From: Erwinia rhapontici | GTDB taxonomy: Bacteria > Pseudomonadota > Gammaproteobacteria > Enterobacterales > Enterobacteriaceae | Length of the DNA stretch: 64,000 nt | Direction of reading: 5' to 3' | Assembly: GCF_012271765.1 (NCBI RefSeq) | Contig: NZ_VRKO01000013.1 | Coordinates: 483,960-547,959 of the forward strand | Position numbers and translations under genes: made by a program | In this document: piece by piece, positions 58,331 through 64,000 of the stretch | How the letters are laid out: each line of letters opens with the position of its first letter | Position numbering within the stretch: the first letter of the stretch is position 1 | Notes under the pieces: generated by a model | Databases searched by the model: none | Seen by the model: only the letters and a program-made list of their open reading frames with translations | Told to the model about the DNA's origin: nothing

Positions 58331-59481
58331 TGAGCTGGTCACAGCGTATTGAACAGGCACTGACCGCCCGGCGCAGCAGCGGGCAGTACCGCCAGCGCCA
58401 CCCTAGCCAGCAAGGGGATGCACGCAGCCTGCGGGTGGCGGAGCAGGACTATCTGAACTTCTCAGCGAATGATTACCTCGGATTAAGCCACGATGCCCGC
58501 ATCATCAGCGCATGGCAGCAGGGCGCTGCACGCTATGGCGTTGGCGCAGGCGGTTCGGCGCATGTGACCGGCTATCGCGCCCCTCAGGCCGCACTGGAAA
58601 GTGAGCTGGCCGACTGGCTGGGATACGATCGCGGATTACTGTTTATTTCAGGATTTGCGGCGAACCAGGCCGTTATCACGGCGATGATGGCGAAAAATGA
58701 CCGGATCTTCGCCGATAAGCTGTGCCATGCCTCGTTGCTTGAAGCCGCCAGCCTTAGCCCGGCGACGCTGCGGCGCTTCGCGCATAATCAGTCGTCGGCA
58801 CTGGCGCAGCTGCTGGTTCTGCCTGCCAACGGCGAAACGCTGGTTGTGACGGAGGGGATTTTTAGTATGGACGGCGACCGTGCCCCGCTGGCAGAACTGC
58901 ATCAGCTCTCTCTGGCACAGGGCGGCTGGCTGCTGGTGGATGATGCGCACGGTATCGGCGTCTGCGGCGAGCACGGGCGCGGCAGCTGCTGGCAGCAGGG
59001 GGTGAAACCGGAGCTGCTTATTGTCACCTTCGGCAAAGCCTTTGGTGTCAGCGGCGCAGCGGTGCTGTGCAATGAGGACACTGCCGAGTACCTGCTGCAG
59101 TTTGCCCGTCACCTGATTTACAGCACCGCGATGCCGCCTGCGCAGGTCTGCGCACTGCAGGCGGCCCTCGGCTGTATCCGGCAAGGCGAGGGTCTGCGCG
59201 AGCAGCTGTCGGCCAACATTCACTACTTCCGCCAGCAGGCGGCTGGTTTGCCCTGGTCACTGGCATCCTCCGACAGTGCCATCCAGCCCCTGATGGTCGG
59301 TGATGAACAGGCGGCGCTGACATTGTCGCAGCGGCTGCGTGAACGCGGCTGCTGGGTCAGCGCCATCCGCCCCCCCACCGTGCCGCCGGGGACGTCACGT
59401 CTGCGTATTACTCTCAGTGCGGCTCATCGCACGGAGGATATCGATCGGCTTCTGGAGGCTCTCCATGCAGCAAACCGTTGA
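58330..59481 (+). CDS. bioF: 8-amino-7-oxononanoate synthase
   Basis: PLP enzyme joining pimeloyl-ACP and alanine. 383 residues. Motifs [44 protein letters not shown] and the PLP-lysine segment [17 protein letters not shown] are present. It starts on the last base of bioB and its end overlaps bioC by 17 bases. Confidence 0.97.
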   Translation: MSWSQRIEQALTARRSSGQYRQRHPSQQGDARSLRVAEQDYLNFSANDYLGLSHDARIISAWQQGAARYGVGAGGSAHVTGYRAPQAALESELADWLGYDRGLLFISGFAANQAVITAMMAKNDRIFADKLCHASLLEAASLSPATLRRFAHNQSSALAQLLVLPANGETLVVTEGIFSMDGDRAPLAELHQLSLAQGGWLLVDDAHGIGVCGEHGRGSCWQQGVKPELLIVTFGKAFGVSGAAVLCNEDTAEYLLQFARHLIYSTAMPPAQVCALQAALGCIRQGEGLREQLSANIHYFRQQAAGLPWSLASSDSAIQPLMVGDEQAALTLSQRLRERGCWVSAIRPPTVPPGTSRLRITLSAAHRTEDIDRLLEALHAANR

Positions 59482-60223
59482 TAAGCAGGCCGTAGCGGCA
59501 GCCTTCGGGCGCGCAGCACACTGCTATAACCAACATGCGGATCTTCAGCGTCAGTGCGGTGAACACCTGATGGCGCTGGCACGCCCCGGTCACACGCTGC
59601 AGGTGCTGGATGCTGGCTGTGGCACCGGCTGGTTCAGCCAGCGCTGGCGTGCTGCCGGGCATCAGGTCACGGCACTGGATCTGTCGGAAAAAATGCTTCA
59701 GCAGGCAGCGAACAGCCACGCTGCGGACCATTACCAGCCCGGCGATATCGAGGCGCTGCCGTTTGCCGATGCCCGCTTTGATCGCTGCTGGAGCAATCTG
59801 GCCGTTCAGTGGTGCAGCGATTTATCACAAGCGCTGCGTGAGCTGCAACGGGTGACGAAACCGGGCGGTCAGGTGCTGTTCTCTACGCTTGCCGCCGGGT
59901 CACTTGCTGAAGTGCAGCAGGCCTGGCAGGTGCTCGGACGGGCGGCGCCGGTTAACGCGTTTGCCAGCCTGAGCAGGATTGAACAGGCGGCGGCGGGAAG
60001 TGCTTTGACGCTGATCCCTTATACGCTGACGCTGGCCTTCCCGGATGTCCTTAGCCTGCTGCGTTCGTTAAAAGGCATCGGTGCCACTCATCTGCATCAG
60101 GGGCGCGATGAACGGCCGCTGAGCCGTGGACAGCTGCAACAGCTTGAGCAGGTCTGGCCGCGCGATGCGCGCGGTTGCCTGCTCAGTTATCAACTGGTTT
60201 CAGGAGTGATGGAACGTGAGTAA
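59465..60223 (+). CDS. bioC: malonyl-ACP O-methyltransferase
   Basis: Methylates malonyl-ACP to begin pimelate synthesis on fatty-acid enzymes. 252 residues from the ATG at 59465, which agrees with E. coli BioC; a longer open frame upstream lies inside bioF. SAM-binding motif [14 protein letters not shown] and the [14 protein letters not shown] strand are visible. Overlaps bioF by 17 bases and bioD by 8. Confidence 0.95.
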   Translation: MQQTVDKQAVAAAFGRAAHCYNQHADLQRQCGEHLMALARPGHTLQVLDAGCGTGWFSQRWRAAGHQVTALDLSEKMLQQAANSHAADHYQPGDIEALPFADARFDRCWSNLAVQWCSDLSQALRELQRVTKPGGQVLFSTLAAGSLAEVQQAWQVLGRAAPVNAFASLSRIEQAAAGSALTLIPYTLTLAFPDVLSLLRSLKGIGATHLHQGRDERPLSRGQLQQLEQVWPRDARGCLLSYQLVSGVMERE

Positions 60224-60884
60224 ACGCTGGTTTGTAACCGGAACGGATACTGAAGTGGGGAAAACCGTAGCCAGCTGTGCATTACTCCAGGCGGCACGGG
60301 CCGCGGGCTATCGCTGCGCAGGCTATAAGCCAGTTGCCTCCGGCAGTGAGATCACCCCGGAAGGGATTCGTAATGAAGATGCTCTGGCATTGCAACGTAA
60401 CAGCGCGGTCAGGCTACCCTACGATGTGGTGAATCCGCTGGCCTTTGTTGAACCGACCTCACCGCATATTATCAGTGCCGTGGAGCAGCGGACGATTACT
60501 GCACAGCAGCTTTCTGACGGGCTTGATGCGGTGGCACAGCAGGCGGATTGGGTGCTGACGGAGGGGGCGGGTGGCTGGTTTACGCCGCTGTCGGACACCC
60601 TGACGTTTGCCGATTGGGTGCAGCAGATGCAGCTGCCGGTGATTCTGGTGGTGGGGATGAAGCTGGGATGTATCAACCATGCGCTGCTGACCGTACTGGC
60701 GGTACAGTCTGCCGGTTTATCACTGGCAGGATGGATTGCGAACGGTATTCAGCCGCCGGGTCAACGGCATCAGGAATATCTGGCTACGCTGAAACAACGT
60801 ATACCCGCACCGTTACTGGGTGAAATCCCGCATCTGACCGGGCAGGGGAGAGAGGATTTAGGGCGTTTTATTACGCTACCTTGA
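60216..60884 (+). CDS. bioD: dethiobiotin synthetase
   Basis: ATP-dependent carboxylase/cyclase that forms the ureido ring of dethiobiotin. 222 residues, GTG start. The P-loop FVTGTDTEVGKTVASCAL and GYKPVASGSEIT are characteristic; VLTEGAGGWFTPLSD follows. It overlaps bioC by 8 bases and ends the bioBFCD operon; a palindromic terminator follows. Confidence 0.96.
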   Translation: MSKRWFVTGTDTEVGKTVASCALLQAARAAGYRCAGYKPVASGSEITPEGIRNEDALALQRNSAVRLPYDVVNPLAFVEPTSPHIISAVEQRTITAQQLSDGLDAVAQQADWVLTEGAGGWFTPLSDTLTFADWVQQMQLPVILVVGMKLGCINHALLTVLAVQSAGLSLAGWIANGIQPPGQRHQEYLATLKQRIPAPLLGEIPHLTGQGREDLGRFITLP

Positions 60885-60907
60885 GGCTGACTGGCGGACC
60901 AGAAAAC

Positions 60908-60961
60908 AGGGGCCGCCCCTACGATATCCTGTAGGGGGAGCCCCTTTTTTCCGGTCGACCC
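60908..60961. terminator. palindromic terminator/intergenic repeat after bioD
   Basis: AGGGGCCGCCCCTAC (60908-60922) pairs 12 of 15 with GTAGGGGGAGCCCCT (60931-60945), then T6. The bases TTTTTTCCGGTCGACCC (60945-60961) match the hairpin after modF with one change. It lies between the convergent bioD and urtE-like genes. Confidence 0.82.
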
Positions 60962-60968
60962 GTCGTCA

Positions 60969-61685
60969 TTACACCGTCAGCCATGTATTCACCATGCTGT
61001 CATCCAGTTGGGCAACTTTGCCATGGGCGACATTGCGCCCGCGATGCAGCAGCAGGAAGTAATCGGCCACGCGGCGAATAAACGACAGGCGCTGCTCCAG
61101 CAACAGAATCGTCATGCCGAAGTCGTGATTCAGACGATGGATCAGATTGCCCATCTCCTCTTCCAGCCAGGGTGACATCCCCTCCGTCGGCTCATCCAGA
61201 ATCAGCAGCTTCGGTTGCAGTACCAGCGCACGTGCCAGCGCCAGTTGCTGTTGCTGGCCAATCGGCAGCTCGCCGCTGCGCTGATGGCGCAGAGAGTAAA
61301 GCGCCGGAAACAGATCGTAAACCATCGGCGGGATTGCGCGGTGGCGCTCCATACCTGCCCCTGCCAGTAGGGCAATTTGCAGGTTCTCTTCAATGGTCAT
61401 CTGCGAAAAAATCTGGCGCCCTTGCGGCACATAGCCAATGCCCAGCGACGCGCGTTTCTCTACCGGTTGCAGTAACAGATCCTGCGGCGGGCCGTTATCT
61501 TCCTGCCAGATCATGGAACCGCTGTTGATGGGCAGGTGTCCCATAATGCAGTTCACCAGCGTGGTTTTACCCATTCCCGGCTGGCCGATAATGCCGGTGC
61601 AGGTGCCCGGTTGCAGATCCAGGTCAACGTCCCACAGAATGTGGTTTTGCCCATAAAATTGATTAATAGAACGTAAACTGAGCAT
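60969..61685 (-). CDS. orphan UrtE/LivF-like ABC transporter ATP-binding protein
   Basis: 238 residues, resembling UrtE of urea importers or LivF of branched-chain amino-acid importers: MLSLRSINQFYGQNHILWDV, IGYVPQGRQIFSQMTIEENL and LLILDEPTEGMSPW. Walker A is GQPGMGKTTL, unusual in having Gln-Pro for the common Arg-Asn or Pro-Asn. The signature is SGELPIGQQQQLALARA, with Pro-Ile where Ser-Gly is usual, so ATPase function may be altered. GGAGAGTGTCAG precedes the ATG. No permease or binding-protein gene is adjacent. A sigma-54-type promoter lies 150 bases upstream. Confidence 0.85.
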   Translation of the reverse strand: MLSLRSINQFYGQNHILWDVDLDLQPGTCTGIIGQPGMGKTTLVNCIMGHLPINSGSMIWQEDNGPPQDLLLQPVEKRASLGIGYVPQGRQIFSQMTIEENLQIALLAGAGMERHRAIPPMVYDLFPALYSLRHQRSGELPIGQQQQLALARALVLQPKLLILDEPTEGMSPWLEEEMGNLIHRLNHDFGMTILLLEQRLSFIRRVADYFLLLHRGRNVAHGKVAQLDDSMVNTWLTV

Positions 61686-61835
61686 CTGACACTCTCCTTC
61701 AGACAGTTATCGATCGCACCTGTTTTGCTTACGCTCTTTGTCGTCAGGCAAACAGTCCGGCATTGATAAAAATGCCCGCGGCTTTGCGCTTTTCGCTTTG
61801 GTGTGATGAAAGCGTGAGGCGGTACTGATATAGCT

Positions 61836-61852
61836 TGCAAATAGCAGGCCAG
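61836..61852 (-). promoter_or_regulatory. candidate sigma-54 promoter for the urtE-like gene
   Basis: On the minus strand CTGGCCTGCTATTTGCA fits YTGGCACGRNNNTTGCW at the essential GG (-24) and GC (-12), with exactly 10 bases between them; three less critical bases differ. Transcription would start near 61825, giving a leader of about 140 bases. Confidence 0.62.
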
Positions 61853-61944
61853 TTCGGAAAAAGGCCAAAAATACACAAAGTGGTAACATTGACGGCAGGT
61901 ATTGGTGAGCGGCGCTAAACAATTTATCGTGGTCAACCGCGCGC

Positions 61945-61961
61945 TGCACCGGGCCAGTGCC
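61945..61961. promoter_or_regulatory. NtrC-like site 1
   Basis: TGCACC-N5-AGTGCC matches the left half of TGCACC-N5-GGTGCA perfectly and 4 of 6 bases of the right half. About 95 bases upstream of the -24 element. Confidence 0.45.
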
Positions 61962-62041
61962 GCAGGTGAAACGGTCATGGTGCAACTGCCATGTAAAATA
62001 GCAGAGCCGAAAATGTGAGGTGATAATTCGACAGGCGCACG

Positions 62042-62058
62042 TGGCTCAAAACGGTGCA
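62042..62058. promoter_or_regulatory. NtrC-like site 2
   Basis: TGGCTC-N5-GGTGCA matches the right half perfectly and 3 of 6 of the left half (12 of 17 against the full consensus). About 190 bases upstream of the -24 element, a typical enhancer distance. Confidence 0.42.
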
Positions 62059-62188
62059 TAAGTTGCCCGTTTATCCTTGCTGCTGCCCCCTTTGCGTGAC
62101 GAAAAAAAAGCAAAAAAAAATATTTGGCGGTCAGATGGGAGCGTGGGGACGATTTATACACATCAGACGGGTCAGGCGCTGAAAACAG

Positions 62189-62211
62189 TTATCCACTATT
62201 CCTGTGGATAA
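62189..62211. promoter_or_regulatory. two inverted DnaA boxes upstream of uvrB
   Basis: TTATCCACT (62189-62197, plus strand) and TGTGGATAA (62203-62211, the complement of TTATCCACA) face each other five bases apart. The second is a perfect DnaA box and the first has one change. DnaA binding upstream of uvrB has been described in E. coli. Confidence 0.75.
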
Positions 62212-62383
62212 CCTTGTGCATTAACGTCTGAAAACCTGCGCAATGCGAGAGCGGACGCGGCTTTGGCTCGGGTTGGTGTGAAACTCGGCTTATTGATAAA
62301 CTATAGTTAAATCAATTGTTTATTTAAAATCAATACAGGTAAAAATCCTGGGTTGATCCATCAGCGCTTTTGGCGGGCGGCTA

Positions 62384-62412
62384 TTGACAAATGTTAAAAG
62401 GCTAAACTATCT
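62384..62412 (+). promoter_or_regulatory. candidate distal uvrB promoter
   Basis: TTGACA (62384-62389), a 17-base spacer and CTATCT (62407-62412). The leader to uvrB would be about 180 bases. Confidence 0.5.
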
Positions 62413-62505
62413 GGGGATAAGCCTTTCAGACACTTTCCGCATACGTTTGCGCACCGGGCGGCAAAAGTGCGGCTTTGCGTTTCTTTGAAGCAGTATGAAA
62501 AATAC

Positions 62506-62521
62506 CTGGGATTTTATCCAG
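62506..62521. promoter_or_regulatory. LexA (SOS) box of uvrB
   Basis: CTG-N10-CAG with the core GGATTTTATC, in the same position as the E. coli uvrB SOS box. It lies 10 bases upstream of a candidate proximal promoter, CTGGCA (62531-62536) with a 17-base spacer to TAGAAT (62554-62559). Confidence 0.85.
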
Positions 62522-62599
62522 CCTTTTTTGCTGGCAAAATCGTCACGGCAGAGTAGAATTACAGTCCGGTTCGCGTCCCTCTTCATCAGGTAGCCTGTT

Positions 62600-64000
62600 A
62601 TGAGCAAAGTGTTTAAACTCAACTCCGATTTCAAACCTTCTGGCGATCAGCCGGAAGCGATTCGCCGCCTGGAAGAGGGGCTGGAAGATGGCCTGGCGCA
62701 TCAAACGTTATTGGGCGTAACCGGATCAGGTAAAACCTTTACGATTGCCAACGTGATTGCCGATCTCAATCGACCGACGATGGTACTGGCACCCAATAAG
62801 ACGCTGGCGGCACAGCTTTACGGCGAGATGAAAGAGTTCTTCCCTGATAACGCGGTGGAGTACTTTGTCTCTTACTACGACTATTACCAGCCTGAAGCCT
62901 ATGTCCCCAGTTCTGACACCTTTATCGAAAAAGATGCCTCGGTAAACGAACACATTGAGCAGATGCGTCTTTCTGCCACCAAAGCCCTGCTCGAACGGCG
63001 CGATGTGATTGTGGTGGCCTCAGTGTCAGCAATTTACGGCCTGGGTGACCCGGACCTCTATCTGAAAATGATGCTGCACCTGTCACGTGGCATGGTTATT
63101 GACCAGCGCGCGATCCTGCGTCGTCTTGCCGAGCTGCAATACACCCGCAATGACCAGGCTTTCCAGCGCGGCACGTTCCGCGTGCGCGGTGAAGTCATCG
63201 ATATCTTCCCGGCAGAGTCTGACGACTATGCGCTGCGCATTGAGCTGTTTGATGAAGAAGTCGAACGCTTATCCATTTTCGATCCGCTAACCGGGCAGAT
63301 TGACTCGGTGGTGCCGCGTTATACCATCTACCCCAAAACCCACTATGTGACCCCGCGTGAGCGCATTCTGCAGGCGATGGAAGAGATCAAAGTGGAGCTG
63401 GTTGACCGTAAACAGGTGCTGCTGGCTAACAATAAGCTGCTGGAAGAGCAGCGAATCAGCCAGCGAACCCAGTTTGACCTGGAGATGATGAACGAGCTGG
63501 GTTACTGCTCGGGCATTGAAAACTACTCCCGCTATCTTTCCGGGCGTGGTCCTGGTGAGGCACCGCCTACGCTGTTTGACTATTTGCCCGCCGATGGCCT
63601 GCTGGTCATTGATGAATCCCACGTGACGATCCCACAAATCGGCGGGATGTATCGCGGCGACCGGGCGCGTAAAGAGACGCTGGTCGAGTACGGTTTCCGC
63701 CTGCCATCAGCGCTGGATAACCGCCCGATGAAATTTGAAGAGTTTGAAGCGCTGGCGCCGCAAACCATCTATGTGTCCGCGACTCCTGGCAACTATGAGC
63801 TGGAGAAATCGGGTGGGGACGTAGTGGATCAGGTGGTGCGTCCCACCGGCTTGCTTGACCCGACCATTGAGGTGCGCCCGGTAGGGACGCAGGTCGACGA
63901 TCTGCTGTCTGAGATCCGTAAACGCGTGGTGATAAACGAGCGCGTGCTGGTCACGGTGCTGACCAAACGTATGGCAGAGGATCTCACCGAGTATCTGGAA
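62600..64000 (+). CDS. uvrB: excinuclease ABC subunit B (3' end outside window)
   Basis: Damage-verifying helicase-like subunit of nucleotide excision repair. 467 codons are visible of an expected 670 or so. It begins [20 protein letters not shown]. Walker [17 protein letters not shown], the beta-hairpin region [21 protein letters not shown], Walker B-type [13 protein letters not shown] and the helicase motif [11 protein letters not shown] are intact. The gene is SOS-regulated through the LexA box upstream. Confidence 0.98.
   Translation, partial: MSKVFKLNSDFKPSGDQPEAIRRLEEGLEDGLAHQTLLGVTGSGKTFTIANVIADLNRPTMVLAPNKTLAAQLYGEMKEFFPDNAVEYFVSYYDYYQPEAYVPSSDTFIEKDASVNEHIEQMRLSATKALLERRDVIVVASVSAIYGLGDPDLYLKMMLHLSRGMVIDQRAILRRLAELQYTRNDQAFQRGTFRVRGEVIDIFPAESDDYALRIELFDEEVERLSIFDPLTGQIDSVVPRYTIYPKTHYVTPRERILQAMEEIKVELVDRKQVLLANNKLLEEQRISQRTQFDLEMMNELGYCSGIENYSRYLSGRGPGEAPPTLFDYLPADGLLVIDESHVTIPQIGGMYRGDRARKETLVEYGFRLPSALDNRPMKFEEFEALAPQTIYVSATPGNYELEKSGGDVVDQVVRPTGLLDPTIEVRPVGTQVDDLLSEIRKRVVINERVLVTVLTKRMAEDLTEYLE

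Larger units (their letters stand above)
61686..62599. other. long non-coding region between the urtE-like gene and uvrB
   Basis: 914 bases without a convincing gene. The left part carries a sigma-54 promoter and NtrC-like sites facing the ABC ATPase. An A-rich tract lies at 62100-62121. The right part carries paired DnaA boxes, a TTGACA promoter and a LexA box for uvrB. Frames on the minus strand here show no recognisable protein. Confidence 0.75.

Noticed and set aside
61553-62161. Two-hundred-codon minus-strand frame in the region before uvrB
   Set aside because: It overlaps the start of the ABC ATPase in another frame and shows no family features; the stretch is better explained as regulatory DNA.

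Overview
This window is a chromosomal segment from a member of the Enterobacterales, most likely Erwiniaceae (Erwinia/Pantoea-like). Three things support that. Gene order follows the Escherichia coli map from nei to uvrB almost gene for gene. Proteins are close to their E. coli counterparts from start to stop. The differences are of the kind seen in Erwiniaceae: the gal operon lacks galE, a chromosomal ampR-ampC pair is present, and an Ada-AlkA fusion and several accessory insertions occur. All identifications come from reading the sequence and from remembered family features; no database search was run.

Layout. 1-2941: the end of a DUF969-DUF979-pcp operon, then nei. 3011-18330: a central aerobic-metabolism block with gltA divergent from sdhCDAB-sucABCD, followed by cydABX-ybgE. 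This is the TCA cycle from citrate synthase to succinate dehydrogenase plus cytochrome bd oxidase. 18580-24167: the Tol-Pal envelope cluster (ybgC-tolQRAB-pal-cpoB). 24255-25880: eight tRNA genes (five Lys-UUU, three Val-UAC) with repeats that carry copies of the tRNA-Lys 3' end. 25905-28033: divergent alkylation-repair genes (ada-alkA fusion and ogt). 28193-30974: nadA-pnuC under a NadR box, and zitB. 30955-34670: an EvgS/EvgA-like two-component system whose genes overlap each other and zitB. 34787-40667: ybgS, aroG, gpmA and galTKM. 40931-46334: molybdate genes modF-modE, acrZ and modABC, with an ERIC element between modA and modB. 46335-48289: ybhA and pgl.

48679-51359 is an AT-rich accessory island. 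It holds one intact DUF3289 gene with a DUF943 membrane-protein partner, then two more intact DUF943 genes, each preceded by a decayed remnant of DUF3289. The pattern resembles toxin/immunity arrays in which the toxin decays and immunity genes are kept. I consider this the best candidate for an undescribed system. It is followed by ampR-ampC (51421-53549) and a three-gene redox/small-molecule operon ending in ybhB.

55923-60884: the biotin genes bioA and bioBFCD around a BirA operator. 60969-61685: a lone UrtE-like ABC ATPase, preceded by a sequence that fits a sigma-54 promoter with NtrC-like sites. 62600-64000: the start of uvrB with a LexA box and paired DnaA boxes upstream; the gene runs off the window.
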